64,000 nt of DNA, taken from the NCBI GenBank assembly GCA_039800165.1, contig JBDLRH010000042.1, forward strand, positions 1-64,000. The letters run 5' to 3'. The notes beneath the pieces are model-generated. The model searched no databases, was not told the origin of the DNA, and saw only the letters and a list, made by a program, of their open reading frames with translations. This DNA comes from JBDLRH01 sp039800165 (lineage in GTDB: Bacteria > Pseudomonadota > Gammaproteobacteria > Burkholderiales > Burkholderiaceae_C). Below are positions 35,422 to 43,902 of this stretch, in pieces (the stretch's first letter is position 1; each line of letters starts with the position of its first letter). The translations under genes and the position numbers were made by a program.

Positions 35422-36336
35422 ATGACAACCCCCATCGACTTCACGGGCCGCGTGGCCATCGTCACTGGCGCAGGCGGCGGCCTGGGCAAGCAGCATGCGC
35501 TGGCACTCGCCCGGCGCGGCGCCAGGGTGGTGATCAACGACCTGGGCGGCGCGGTGGACGGCAGCGGCGGCTCGGTCAGCGCAGCGCAGGCGGTGGTGGA
35601 CGAGATCCGCGCGGCCGGCGGCGAGGCGATCGCCAACGGCGCATCGGTCACCGACTTTGCCGCGGTGCAGGCGATGGTGCAGCAGGCGATGGACACGTGG
35701 GGGCGTGTGGACGTGCTCGTCAACAACGCCGGCATCCTGCGCGACAAGAGCTTCGGCAAGATGGAGCTGGCTGATTTCCGCCTGGTGATGGACGTTCACC
35801 TGATGGGCGCGGTGCATTGCACCAAGGCGGTGTGGCCGATCATGACCGCGCAGAAGTACGGCCGCATCGTGATGACCACCTCGTCCAGCGGCCTGTACGG
35901 CAACTTCGGCCAGGCCAATTACGGTGCGGCCAAGATGGCGCTGGTCGGGCTGATGCAGACGCTGTCGATCGAAGGCGCAAAGCACGACATCCGCGTGAAC
36001 TGCCTCGCGCCGACGGCGGCCACCCGCATGACCGAGGGCCTGATGCCCGACGAGGTGCTGCGCGCACTGGACCCCGCGGCGGTGGTGCCGGCGATGCTGG
36101 TGATGGCCAGCGAGCATGCGCCCAACCGCACCGTGCTGTGCGCAGGCGCCGGCAGCTTTGAGGCGGCGCAGGTCACGCTCACGCGCGGCGTGCACCTGGG
36201 CACCGGCGAGCAGGTGCCCGAAGCGCTGCTGGCGCGCCTGGCCGAGGTGACGGCACGCGAAGGCGACCAGGTGCCGCAGTCGGGCAGCGCGCAGGGCGCC
36301 AACGAGGTGCAGCTGGCGCTGGCCGCGCGCAAGTAG
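35422..36336 (+). CDS. SDR-family oxidoreductase (3-hydroxyacyl-CoA dehydrogenase-like)
   Basis: This 304-residue classical short-chain dehydrogenase has the cofactor motif TGAGGGLGKQHALALARRGARVVINDLGG, NNAGILRDKSF, the catalytic Ser in TTSSSGLYGNFG and the YxxxK motif in NYGAAKMAL. The long GG-AVDGSGGS insertion after the first Rossmann strand and the DKSF loop match the dehydrogenase part of peroxisomal multifunctional enzyme 2 and its stand-alone bacterial relatives, which act on (R)-3-hydroxyacyl-CoA. AGAGGA precedes the ATG. The true substrate is unknown. Confidence 0.9.
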   Translation: MTTPIDFTGRVAIVTGAGGGLGKQHALALARRGARVVINDLGGAVDGSGGSVSAAQAVVDEIRAAGGEAIANGASVTDFAAVQAMVQQAMDTWGRVDVLVNNAGILRDKSFGKMELADFRLVMDVHLMGAVHCTKAVWPIMTAQKYGRIVMTTSSSGLYGNFGQANYGAAKMALVGLMQTLSIEGAKHDIRVNCLAPTAATRMTEGLMPDEVLRALDPAAVVPAMLVMASEHAPNRTVLCAGAGSFEAAQVTLTRGVHLGTGEQVPEALLARLAEVTAREGDQVPQSGSAQGANEVQLALAARK

Positions 36337-36417
36337 CCCTACCACAACGACGCCATTCGTGCACGGGGCGGCCGTGTTACCTTCGCCGCCCCCATCCGGC
36401 AAGTGCAGCGCACGAAC

Positions 36418-37971
36418 ATGACTTCTTTGCCCCAACGACTGGCCGCGCTTGGCGACGAGCGCCTGCGCGGCGTGCGGCGTGGCATCGAGAAGGAAAGCCT
36501 GCGCGTGCTGCCGGGCAGCGGTCTGGCGCTGACGCCGCATCCGCAGGCGCTGGGCTCGGCGCTCACCCATCCGCGCATCACCACCGACTACAGCGAATCG
36601 CAGCTCGAACTGATCACCGGCGTGCACGCCAGCCCGGCGGCCTGCCTGGACGAGCTGACCGAGATCCACCAGTTCAGCGCGCGCGTGCTGCGCGAGGGCG
36701 GCGACGAGATGATGTGGGTCTCGAGCATGCCCTGCGGCCTGCCGACCGACGAGACGATCCCGCTGGCGCGCTACGGCAGCTCGAACATCGGCCGCGCCAA
36801 GAGCGTCTACCGCATGGGGCTGGGCCACCGGTACGGGCGGCGCATGCAGACGATCTCGGGCATCCACTACAACTGGTCGCTGCCAGGGCTCAACGACGAC
36901 GACTACTTCGCGCTGATCCGCAACTTTCGCCGCCACGCCTTCTTGCCGATGCTGCTGCTGGGTGCCTCGCCGGCGGTGTGCGGCAGCTTCGTGGCCGGGC
37001 GCGACCACGAACTGCAGCCGATGGGCACCGGCTCGCTGCACATGCCGCATGGCACCTCGCTGCGCATGGGGCGGCTGGGCTACCAGAGCGATGCGCAGGC
37101 GTCCCTGGCGGTCAGCTACAACGGCCTGGAGGGCTATGCCGCGTCGCTGCACGATGCGCTGACGCGGCCGTACCCGGCCTACGAAGCGGTGGGCGTGCGC
37201 AACCCGGGCGGCGACTACAACCAGCTGGCCACCACGCTGCTGCAGATCGAAAACGAGTTCTACGGCACGATTCGCCCCAAGCGCACCATCTTCCAGGGCG
37301 AGCGCCCGCTGCATGCGCTGCGCGAACGCGGGGTGGAGTATGTCGAGGTGCGGCTGCTCGACCTTGACCCGTTCGAGCCGATCGGCATCCGTGCTGAAAG
37401 CCTGCACCTGCTGGATGTGTTCTTGCTGCACTGCCTGCTGGCCGACAGCCCGCCGGACTCGCCGGCCGAGATTGCCGAGATCAAGCGCAACCAGCATCTG
37501 ACCGCTGCGCGCGGTCGCGAGCCGGGCCTGCAGCTCGACCGCCACGGCCAGCCGGTGGAGCTGATGCAGTGGGCCGACGAGTTGCTGGCCGCCTGCGAGC
37601 CGATTGCGCAGCGGCTTGACCAGGGGGTGGACGGCACCCCGCACGCCGCTGCCGTACAGCAGGCGCGCCGGCGCCTGGGCGCGCCGCACGAACTGCCCTC
37701 GGCGCGGGTGCTCGATGCGGTGCAAGGCGAGCATGCCGGCTCGTTCGTGAGCTTCACCCGCGCGCGCTCGTTCACGGCGCGCGACCATCTGCTGGCCCTG
37801 CCGTGGAGCGATGCGCAGCAGGCCCGCTATGTGGCCATGGGCGAGCAGTCGTGGGCCGACCAGCGTGCGATCGAGGCGGCCGACACCCTGCCTTTCGAGC
37901 AGTTCCGCCAGATGTACATCTCGGAGCAGCGCCTCGGCCACCCGGGCATGGCGCGGGCGCGCAGCGCCTGA
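36418..37971 (+). CDS. gshA: glutamate-cysteine ligase, type 1
   Basis: It joins glutamate and cysteine in the first step of glutathione synthesis, using ATP. From the ATG it has 517 residues, as in enterobacterial-type enzymes. Typical parts are RGIEKESLRV, TTDYSESQLELITGVH, MQTISGIHYNWSLP and IENEFYGTIRPKR. A GTG five codons upstream is possible but less conserved. No gshB is adjacent. The 3' flank has a 7-bp perfect hairpin without a T-run (38019-38037). Confidence 0.94.
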   Translation: MTSLPQRLAALGDERLRGVRRGIEKESLRVLPGSGLALTPHPQALGSALTHPRITTDYSESQLELITGVHASPAACLDELTEIHQFSARVLREGGDEMMWVSSMPCGLPTDETIPLARYGSSNIGRAKSVYRMGLGHRYGRRMQTISGIHYNWSLPGLNDDDYFALIRNFRRHAFLPMLLLGASPAVCGSFVAGRDHELQPMGTGSLHMPHGTSLRMGRLGYQSDAQASLAVSYNGLEGYAASLHDALTRPYPAYEAVGVRNPGGDYNQLATTLLQIENEFYGTIRPKRTIFQGERPLHALRERGVEYVEVRLLDLDPFEPIGIRAESLHLLDVFLLHCLLADSPPDSPAEIAEIKRNQHLTAARGREPGLQLDRHGQPVELMQWADELLAACEPIAQRLDQGVDGTPHAAAVQQARRRLGAPHELPSARVLDAVQGEHAGSFVSFTRARSFTARDHLLALPWSDAQQARYVAMGEQSWADQRAIEAADTLPFEQFRQMYISEQRLGHPGMARARSA

Positions 37972-38018
37972 GGCGCTTCACTCCCGTTCCAGTCCGTCCA
38001 CGCCCGACCCGGGCCGAT

Positions 38019-38037
38019 CCGGACCCGCACGGTCCGG
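38019..38037. repeat. 7-bp perfect hairpin between convergent genes
   Basis: CCGGACC (38019-38025) pairs with GGTCCGG (38031-38037) across a 5-nt loop. It lies in the 78-bp gap between gshA and the SRPBCC gene. With no T-run it is at best a weak or Rho-assisted terminator. Confidence 0.35.
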
Positions 38038-38049
38038 CCACCCTGCAAC

Positions 38050-38565
38050 TCAGGCGCAGCCCCCGGGGAGCGGCCTGGACGGCGGCGACAGTGGCCCGGT
38101 GAAGTGCTGACGCAGGCTGGCGATGTACTGGTCAACCATCCGCGCGAATTCCGCCTCGACCCGCGGCGCCACCAGCTTCGTCGTGAAGGCCGGCAGCGGC
38201 AACGCCATCCGGGCGCGGATGGCCAGCGCAAGATCGGTGGCAGCGTCGCGCGCGCTGAGCTGCCAGTGCCCGCACACCTCGGTGGCGCCCGCGCGGCCCG
38301 TGCCGCCCGCTGGCGTCCAGCGTACCGTGCCGCAGTCGGCGTCGGCCACGTAGAGGCAGTCGTAGGTGATCTGCATCAGCACCGGTGGCGCGCCCACCTT
38401 CTGCATCTGCCAGCGGTAGACGCCGCCGCCCAGGTCCACCAGGCGCTCGAGCTGCGGAAAGTGGCGCGCCGAGGCCGGCACATCGCTCAGCAACGCAAAC
38501 ACCTGCGCCAGCGGTGCCTGCACCGAGAAGCAGCGCGTGAGGTCGATCGAGATGCGGACGGTCAT
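38050..38565 (-). CDS. SRPBCC-family (START-like) protein
   Basis: This 171-residue protein has the pattern of the SRPBCC ligand-binding fold: an N-terminal strand FSVQAPLAQVFALLSDVPASARHFPQLERLVDLGGGVYRW, a middle beta-sheet, and a long C-terminal helix (TKLVAPRVEAEFARMVDQYIASLRQHF). Polyketide-cyclase and CoxG-like proteins share this fold. No catalytic residues or partner can be named. There is no signal peptide. The ATG at 38565 lacks a clear ribosome site. Confidence 0.8.
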   Translation of the reverse strand: MTVRISIDLTRCFSVQAPLAQVFALLSDVPASARHFPQLERLVDLGGGVYRWQMQKVGAPPVLMQITYDCLYVADADCGTVRWTPAGGTGRAGATEVCGHWQLSARDAATDLALAIRARMALPLPAFTTKLVAPRVEAEFARMVDQYIASLRQHFTGPLSPPSRPLPGGCA

Positions 38566-38629
38566 GGGGTGGTGCGGGCTGGTGCGGGCGTGTCCGGGCG
38601 GTGACTGGAAGGCGGCAGGGCCTGCGGCG

Positions 38630-38793
38630 TAAAATGTAGGCCATCGCATTGCTGTGCAGTGCGCTTCGTACCGAAGCATGGCGGGCCCGCCGGCCCGGCT
38701 GCCACGGCCCTTCGGCGAAGCGGTGCTTTGGGCACCCGCGCCATCACCCCTGCAAAACCGTGCCCGGTCACGCGCCGGGCCCCGATGTCAGAC
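38630..38793 (+). promoter_or_regulatory. long untranslated leader of infA with -10-like element and hairpin
   Basis: TAAAAT (38630-38635) is a good -10 hexamer; no -35 is obvious. It would give a leader of about 150 nt before infA. GCTTCG (38663-38668) and CGAAGC (38672-38677) form a 6-bp hairpin with a 3-nt loop. Long leaders are usual for cold-inducible translation factors, so temperature or S1-dependent control is possible, but this is inference. Confidence 0.35.
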
Positions 38794-39039
38794 ATGGCCA
38801 AGGAAGAACTCATCGAAATGCGCGGCAAGGTCAGCGAAGTGCTGCCGGACTCGCGCTACCGCGTCAAGCTCGAGAACGGTCACGAGCTGATTGCCTACAC
38901 CGGCGGCAAGGTCCGCAAGAACCACATCCGCATCATTGCCGGCGACAGCGTGTCGCTCGAGCTCTCGCCCTACGACCTGACCAAGGGCCGCATCATGTTC
39001 CGCCACCTGCCCGGACGCGGGCCGGCCAGCGCGGGCTGA
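38794..39039 (+). CDS. infA: translation initiation factor IF-1
   Basis: This 81-residue OB-fold protein binds the A site of the 30S subunit during initiation. The sequence from MAKEELIEMRGKVSEVLPDSRYRVKLENG through IAYTGGKVRKNHIRI to LSPYDLTKGRIMFRH is typical. The last ten residues after RH (LPGRGPASAG) are a non-conserved tail of the kind found in a second IF-1 of many betaproteobacteria; the other infA usually lies in the ribosomal protein operon. An in-frame ATG three codons upstream is a possible alternative start. Confidence 0.94.
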   Translation: MAKEELIEMRGKVSEVLPDSRYRVKLENGHELIAYTGGKVRKNHIRIIAGDSVSLELSPYDLTKGRIMFRHLPGRGPASAG

Positions 39040-39055
39040 TCCCTTCCTTCCCGCG

Positions 39056-40264
39056 ATGGCCCCTGCCATCGACGGCGCGCGGCGCTCGATAGCGCTGCTG
39101 TCGCTGGCCACCTTCTCCAGCATGGTGGCGCAGCGCCTGTGCGACCCGATGCTGCCGCAGCTGTCGCAGCATTTCTCGGCCACGCTGGCCGACGCGGCGC
39201 GCGTTGTTTCCATGTTCGCGGTGGTCTACGGCGCCACCCAGCTGCTGTGGGGCCCGCTGGGCGACCGGCTGGGCAAGTTCCGTGTGGTGGCCTGGACCAC
39301 GCTGGCCTGTGCGGTGGGCAGCGTGCTGTGTGCGCTGGCCCTGTCGCTCGACGCGCTGGTGGCCGCGCGCATGCTGGTGGCGCTGGCCGCCGCCGCGATC
39401 ATTCCACTGTCATTGGCCTGGGTCGGCGACACCGTGCCCTATGCGCAGCGCCAGGAGCTGCTGGCGCGCCTGGGCCTGGGCACCACGCTGGGTATCGTGG
39501 CCGGCCAGGTGGCCGGTGGCCTGATCACCGACGCGCTGGGCTGGCGCTGGGCGTTCGTCTTCCTCACGCTGCTGTTCGGCGCCAGTGGCGCGCTGCTGCT
39601 GGTAGACGGGCGGCGCAGCGGCGCCATGCAACTGCCGGCAGCCGCGCAAGGCGCCAGCGGCGCACAGCGCGCCGGCACCTGGGTGCAGGTGCGGCAGATC
39701 CTGTCGGCACCCTGGCCGCGGGTGGTGGTGCTGGTGGCGCTGATCGAAGGCGCCACCGGTTTCGGCGTGCTGGCGATCTGGCCGACGCACCTGAACCTGC
39801 ATCACGGCCTGTCGCTGGGCGCGTCGGGCTCCATCGTTGCGCTGTACGGGCTGGGGGCGGTGAGCTACATGCTGAGCGCGCGGCACCTGATTCCGCGCCT
39901 GGGCGAGCGGGGCCTGACGCTGGTGGGCACCTTCACCATGGGTGCCTGCGCGGTGCTGTTCGCGCTGACGCCGCACTGGGTGCTGACGCTGCCGGCGGCC
40001 TTCGTGGCGGGCTTCGGCTTCTTCATGTTCCACAACACCATGCAGGCCAACGCCACGCAGATGGCGCCGCACGCACGCGGCACCGGCGTGTCGATGTTCG
40101 CTGCGGCGCTGTTCATGGGCCAGTCGCTGGGCGTGCTGGGCGCCACGCAGCTCGCGCAGCGTTTCGACACCGGCCCGGTGATCGCGCTGGGTGGTGTGGG
40201 CGTGGCCGCGCTGGGCAGCTTTTTCGCGTGGCGGCTGCGCTCGCGCGAAGCGCAGGCGCACTGA
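39056..40264 (+). CDS. MFS transporter, Bcr/CflA-like drug:proton antiporter
   Basis: This 402-residue protein has twelve predicted membrane helices. The MFS motif A is GPLGDRLGKFRVV between helices 2 and 3, and motif C-like GLGTTLGIVAGQVAGGLITDALGWRWAF marks the antiporter-type fifth helix. It resembles efflux pumps for drugs or small metabolites; the substrate is unknown. It lies 16 nt after infA but is probably an independent function. Confidence 0.85.
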   Translation: MAPAIDGARRSIALLSLATFSSMVAQRLCDPMLPQLSQHFSATLADAARVVSMFAVVYGATQLLWGPLGDRLGKFRVVAWTTLACAVGSVLCALALSLDALVAARMLVALAAAAIIPLSLAWVGDTVPYAQRQELLARLGLGTTLGIVAGQVAGGLITDALGWRWAFVFLTLLFGASGALLLVDGRRSGAMQLPAAAQGASGAQRAGTWVQVRQILSAPWPRVVVLVALIEGATGFGVLAIWPTHLNLHHGLSLGASGSIVALYGLGAVSYMLSARHLIPRLGERGLTLVGTFTMGACAVLFALTPHWVLTLPAAFVAGFGFFMFHNTMQANATQMAPHARGTGVSMFAAALFMGQSLGVLGATQLAQRFDTGPVIALGGVGVAALGSFFAWRLRSREAQAH

Positions 40265-40305
40265 AGCCGCCTGGCGCAGGGCAGCAACGCCGGGCGGTGT
40301 CGGAA

Positions 40306-40371
40306 GCGGCCTCGGGCCCGGGTGCGGTCTCGGTTGCGGCCTCGGGTGTGGCCTCGGGTGCTGGCCCGCCC
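40306..40371. repeat. 12-bp tandem minisatellite, unit like GCGGCCTCGGGT
   Basis: Units at 40306, 40324, 40336, 40348 and (more diverged) 40360 share the GCGGCCTCGGGT pattern; the three from 40324 to 40359 are contiguous. It lies between the convergent MFS and holin-like genes. The unit is a multiple of three but the region is non-coding. Confidence 0.65.
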
Positions 40372-40378
40372 AAGTGTC

Positions 40379-40402
40379 TGAGGATCTAAGTGAGGATCTA
40401 AG
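40379..40402. repeat. 12-bp perfect tandem duplication
   Basis: TGAGGATCTAAG occurs twice in a row (40379-40390 and 40391-40402). The second copy supplies the TAG stop of the leftward holin-like gene, and the first copy supplies an identical spare stop just past it. It immediately follows the 12-bp minisatellite. Confidence 0.85.
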
Positions 40403-40766
40403 GGCGCTGGATGTGCGTGGCGGCGGCCACCTGCTGCAGCGCGCGCCGGCGCAGCGCACCGGCCAGCAGCACGCCGGCGCCGATGCCGACGGCACCCAGC
40501 ACACCCAGCGCCAGCACCCGGTAGGCCGGGTCGAGCGCCAGCACCAGCGCAGCGCCGGCGCTGATCAGCCCCACGCCCAGCAGCACGCAGGCCAGCGCCA
40601 GGGCCAGCAGCGCGTCGAGCCACTGCTGCGCCTGCTGCCGGGCCCGCAGCCCCTGTACGGCGGCGCGCCAGTGCATCAGGTCCAGCGCAAGCAGCAGCAC
40701 CGGCTGCAGCAGGTCGAGCCAGTGGCCCCGCGTGCGCCGGGTGTCGTCACCCGCGGGCGCAGACAT
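40398..40766 (-). CDS. small membrane protein, phage-holin/YqjE-like family
   Basis: From the ATG at 40766 this is a 122-residue protein with two hydrophobic helices (ALLALALACVLLGVGLISAGAALVLAL and YRVLALGVLGAVGIGAGVLLAGAL) joined by a short loop, preceded by an amphipathic segment. This is the layout of YqjE/phage holin superfamily 3-like membrane proteins that often follow a DUF883 (YqjD/ElaB) gene, as here. Holin activity is not implied. The ATG lies 12 nt after the DUF883 stop, so the two form an operon. Confidence 0.75.
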   Translation of the reverse strand: MSAPAGDDTRRTRGHWLDLLQPVLLLALDLMHWRAAVQGLRARQQAQQWLDALLALALACVLLGVGLISAGAALVLALDPAYRVLALGVLGAVGIGAGVLLAGALRRRALQQVAAATHIQRP

Positions 40767-40777
40767 GCCTGGTGTGG

Positions 40778-41089
40778 TCAGCGGCGCGTGAGCAGCCAGC
40801 CCACCAGCAGCCCGGCGCCGGTGGCCAGGCCCACCGACTTCCACGGGTTGTCGTGCACGAAATGGTTGGTGGCGTCGCGGGCGGCGCGCACCTGCGCGGC
40901 GGACTCGGACTGCCAGCGCTGCATCGACTCACGCAGCTCGTGCATGCGCGAGGCCATGTGCTCGCGCGCCTCGTTCGCGCTCTGGCCGACCTCGATCGAT
41001 CCGCTTTGCAGCAGCGCCTCGGCGTCGTTCATCAGCACGCGCAAATCGCGCATCAGGCGGTCTTTGTGGGAAGCAGTGGCATCGAGCAT
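40778..41089 (-). CDS. DUF883 (YqjD/ElaB-type) membrane-anchored protein
   Basis: This 103-residue protein has a long charged helix with coiled-coil character (KDRLMRDLRVLMNDAEALLQS to QVRAARDATNHFVHDNPWKSV) and a C-terminal membrane anchor (GLATGAGLLVGWLLTRR). In E. coli YqjD and ElaB bind stationary-phase ribosomes at the membrane; that role may hold here but is not shown. A strong AGGAGGAT ribosome site precedes the ATG, one of the best in the window. Confidence 0.88.
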   Translation of the reverse strand: MLDATASHKDRLMRDLRVLMNDAEALLQSGSIEVGQSANEAREHMASRMHELRESMQRWQSESAAQVRAARDATNHFVHDNPWKSVGLATGAGLLVGWLLTRR

Positions 41090-41168
41090 GGAATCCTCCT
41101 TCAAGTGGGGATCGCAGCGTACCGGCGCAGTGAGCGACGTGCGATGAGGGCGCTCAAACCGGGCGACT

Positions 41169-42005
41169 TCACTGACCGCGCCGTGGTTCGGGCTTGTCCG
41201 TGCGCTGTGCCTCGTGCTGCCACGGCAGCGCCAGCAGCCGGCGCCAGTCGTGTGTGCATGCAGGGTGGGCCTCGCCCTCAGGCGCGCAGCCCTCCAGCGT
41301 GAGCCCGCTGTGCACCTCGATTGGCCGGCCGTCCTCCGGATGCGCAAATCCGATCGACCACGCATGCAGCCACAGCCGCTGCAGGCCCAGCCGCTCGGCC
41401 CACCAGCGGTTCAGCGGCCCCTTGCCGTGGGTGGCGTCTCCGATGATGGGATGCGCCGCATGCTTGAGGTGGCGCCGGATCTGGTGCCGCCGGCCGGTCA
41501 GCGGCTGCGCTTGCACCAGCGCGATGCGGGTATCGGCAAAGCGCGTGTCAAACGCCTCGGGCCAGGCCAGCGTGGCCCGCCGGTGCAGCACAGTGGACGC
41601 GGGTTGCACAGCCGCGGTGGGTGGTGCGTCGTCGGCCCGCAGCGGATGGTCGATGCGGTGCGGCTGCGCATCCCATTCAGGCCAGCCGCGCACCAGTGCG
41701 AGGTAACGCTTGTGAATGCGCCCCTCCATGAAAGCCTGGCCGAGCTGCCGCGCAGCGTCTGCGTCCAGCGCCAACAGCAACACGCCGCAGGTGCCCTTGT
41801 CCAGGCGATGCACGGGATAGACGGGCTGGCCGATCTGGTCACGCAGCGTCTGCACCATCCAGCGGGTTTCATGCGCATCGAGCGCGCTGCGGTGCACCAG
41901 CCAGCCGGCGGGCTTGTACACCGTCACCACGCGCGCATCACGCCACAGGATGCGCAGCGGCTGCAGCGCCGCGGGTGCGGCCGCAGCCAGGGCCGCTGGC
42001 GCCAT
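41169..42005 (-). CDS. RluA-family pseudouridine synthase, TruC-like
   Basis: This 278-residue protein has the RluA-type catalytic motif VHRLDKGTCGVLLLAL with the essential Asp (near residue 78). The N-terminal YKPAGWLVHRSALDAHETRWMVQTLRDQIGQPVYP closely resembles TruC, which modifies U65 of tRNA. LTGRRHQIRRHLKHAAHPIIGDATHGKG is the expected C-terminal motif. There is no S4 RNA-binding domain, as in TruC. A role on tRNA is therefore more likely than on rRNA. It lies 3 nt after glnS on the same strand. Confidence 0.88.
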   Translation of the reverse strand: MAPAALAAAAPAALQPLRILWRDARVVTVYKPAGWLVHRSALDAHETRWMVQTLRDQIGQPVYPVHRLDKGTCGVLLLALDADAARQLGQAFMEGRIHKRYLALVRGWPEWDAQPHRIDHPLRADDAPPTAAVQPASTVLHRRATLAWPEAFDTRFADTRIALVQAQPLTGRRHQIRRHLKHAAHPIIGDATHGKGPLNRWWAERLGLQRLWLHAWSIGFAHPEDGRPIEVHSGLTLEGCAPEGEAHPACTHDWRRLLALPWQHEAQRTDKPEPRRGQ

Positions 42006-42008
42006 GGC

Positions 42009-43832
42009 TTACTTGCCCCAGCTGTCCTTGAGCCCGGTGATGCGGTTGAACACCGGCTGGCCGCGGCGGTGGTCGGTGCGGTCGCTCACGAAATAGCCGT
42101 GGCGCTCGAACTGAAAGCGCGTGTCGGCCGCGCAGGCCGCGAGCGACGGCTCCACATACGCCGACACCACCTTCAGGCTGTCGGGGTTCAGCACATCGAG
42201 GAAGTTGCGGCCACCGGCATCGGGCTGCGCCTCGGTGAACAGACGGTCGTACAGGCGCACCTCGGCGCGCACGCCGTCGCTCACGCCCACCCAGGTGATG
42301 GCGGCCTTGGCCTTCACGCTGTCGGCGCCCGGGGTGCCGCTCTTGGTGCCGGGGATCACTTTCGCATGCACCTCGGTCACCACGCCGCTGGCATCGCGCG
42401 CGCAGCCGGTGCATTCGATGACGTAGCCGCCCTTCAGCCGCACCAGGTTGCCGGGGAACAATCGTTTGTAGCCCTTGGGCGGCACTTCCTCGAAATCTTC
42501 GCGCTCGATCCAGACCTCGCGGCCGATCTGGAACACGCGGTCGGGTGGCGGCGCCTGTCCCTCGGCCACGGCAGACGGGGGCAGTGCGGGCAGGGTGCAG
42601 CCCTCGACATGCGCATCCGAGCCGAACACTTCGCCCCAGTTGGTCAGCACCAGTTTCACAGGGTCGAGCACCGCCATCGCTCGGTGGGCCTTGTTCTCCA
42701 GGTCTTCGCGCAGGCAGCCTTCGAGCACGCCGTAGTCGATCCAGCTGTAGTCCTTGCTCACGCCGATGCGCTCGGCAAACAGCTGGATGGCTTCGGGCGT
42801 GTAGCCGCGCCGGCGCAGGCCGACGATGGTAGGCATGCGCGGGTCGTCCCAGCCGCGCACATGGCCGTCGCTCACCAGCTGCGCCAGCTTGCGCTTGCTG
42901 GTGATCACATAGGTCAGGTTCAGCCGCGCAAATTCATGCTGCCGCGGCTGCGGCGTGTTGATCAGGCCGCCTTCGCGCAGCCGGTCCAGCAGCCAGTCAT
43001 AGAAGGGGCGCTGGTCTTCGAATTCCAGCGTGCAGATGCTGTGGGTGATGTTTTCCAGCGCGTCCTCGATCGGGTGCGCGAAGGTGTACATCGGGTAGAT
43101 GCACCAGCGGCTGCCTGTGTTGTGGTGCTCGGCATGCTTGATGCGGTAGATGGCCGGGTCGCGCAGGTTGATGTTGGGCGAGGCCATGTCGATCTTCGCG
43201 CGCAGCACCATCGCGCCGTCGGCGTGCTTGCCGTCACGCATCTCGCGAAAGCGCGCCAGGTTCTCGGCCGGTGTGCGGTCGCGGTAGGGGCTGTCGGTGC
43301 CGGGCGTGGTGAAGTCGCCGCGGTTGGCGCGCATCTGCTCGGGTGTCTGCTCGTCCACATAGGCCAGGCCCTGTTCGATCAGGTGCTCGGCCGCGCGGTA
43401 CATGAAGTCGAAGTAGTCGCTCGCGTAGTACAGGTGCGAGCGGCCGTGGGCCTCCCAGCCGAAGCCCAGCCACTGCACCGCGTCCAGGATGGAATCGACG
43501 TACTCCTGCTCTTCCTTCTCGGGGTTGGTGTCGTCAAAGCGCATGTGGCACACGCCGCCGTGGTCGCGCGCGAGGCCAAAGTTCAGGCAGATGCTCTTGG
43601 CGTGGCCCACATGTAGGTAGCCGTTGGGCTCGGGCGGAAAGCGGGTGCGGATCTTCGCCGGGTCGCTTTGCCCGGCCTGGTGATGCGCCGCATCGCCCGG
43701 CGTGCCACCCCAGCGGCGTTGGGCATAGGTGCCTGCGGCCAGATCGTGCTCGATGATCTGGCGCAGAAAGTGGCTGGGGCGGGCGGTGTCCTTCTTCTCG
43801 GCGCTGTGGTCGGTGAGGGCGGGCGCGTTCAT
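42009..43832 (-). CDS. glnS: glutaminyl-tRNA synthetase
   Basis: This class I synthetase charges tRNA-Gln. The 607 residues include the HIGH-type motif PEPNGYLHVGHAKSI, the MRFDDTNPEKE segment, the KMSKS-like VTSKRKLAQLV, and the C-terminal anticodon-binding beta-barrels ending in RTDHRRGQPVFNRITGLKDSWGK. Presence of GlnRS is usual in beta- and gammaproteobacteria. TACAAT lies 7 nt before the ATG and no Shine-Dalgarno is seen, so the mRNA is probably leaderless. Confidence 0.96.
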   Translation of the reverse strand: MNAPALTDHSAEKKDTARPSHFLRQIIEHDLAAGTYAQRRWGGTPGDAAHHQAGQSDPAKIRTRFPPEPNGYLHVGHAKSICLNFGLARDHGGVCHMRFDDTNPEKEEQEYVDSILDAVQWLGFGWEAHGRSHLYYASDYFDFMYRAAEHLIEQGLAYVDEQTPEQMRANRGDFTTPGTDSPYRDRTPAENLARFREMRDGKHADGAMVLRAKIDMASPNINLRDPAIYRIKHAEHHNTGSRWCIYPMYTFAHPIEDALENITHSICTLEFEDQRPFYDWLLDRLREGGLINTPQPRQHEFARLNLTYVITSKRKLAQLVSDGHVRGWDDPRMPTIVGLRRRGYTPEAIQLFAERIGVSKDYSWIDYGVLEGCLREDLENKAHRAMAVLDPVKLVLTNWGEVFGSDAHVEGCTLPALPPSAVAEGQAPPPDRVFQIGREVWIEREDFEEVPPKGYKRLFPGNLVRLKGGYVIECTGCARDASGVVTEVHAKVIPGTKSGTPGADSVKAKAAITWVGVSDGVRAEVRLYDRLFTEAQPDAGGRNFLDVLNPDSLKVVSAYVEPSLAACAADTRFQFERHGYFVSDRTDHRRGQPVFNRITGLKDSWGK

Positions 43833-43839
43833 CCGCGGG

Positions 43840-43845
43840 ATTGTA
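43840..43845 (-). promoter_or_regulatory. candidate -10 element of glnS (leaderless)
   Basis: On the minus strand TACAAT (5 of 6 matches to consensus) is followed by 7 nt and the glnS ATG. No ribosome site lies between. If correct, the terminator further upstream (43871-43902) cannot be a glnS attenuator. Confidence 0.45.
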
Positions 43846-43870
43846 GGTGGCGCCCCACAGGCGTCCGGCC

Positions 43871-43902
43871 AAAAAAAGACCCGCGGGGTTTCCCACCGCG
43901 GG
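43871..43902 (-). terminator. leftward intrinsic terminator in the glnS-macA intergenic region
   Basis: Read on the minus strand, a 7-bp all-GC stem (positions 43896-43902 with 43880-43886, loop of 9 nt) is followed by TC and seven T (43877-43871). There is no protein gene upstream on this strand, so it ends some other transcript. Confidence 0.8.

Noticed and set aside
40306..40402. CRISPR-like array
   Set aside because: Units are 12 bp, contiguous and without spacers.
40398..40766. Prophage remnant based on a holin-like membrane protein
   Set aside because: No other phage gene is present, and the pairing with DUF883 matches the chromosomal YqjD-YqjE arrangement.
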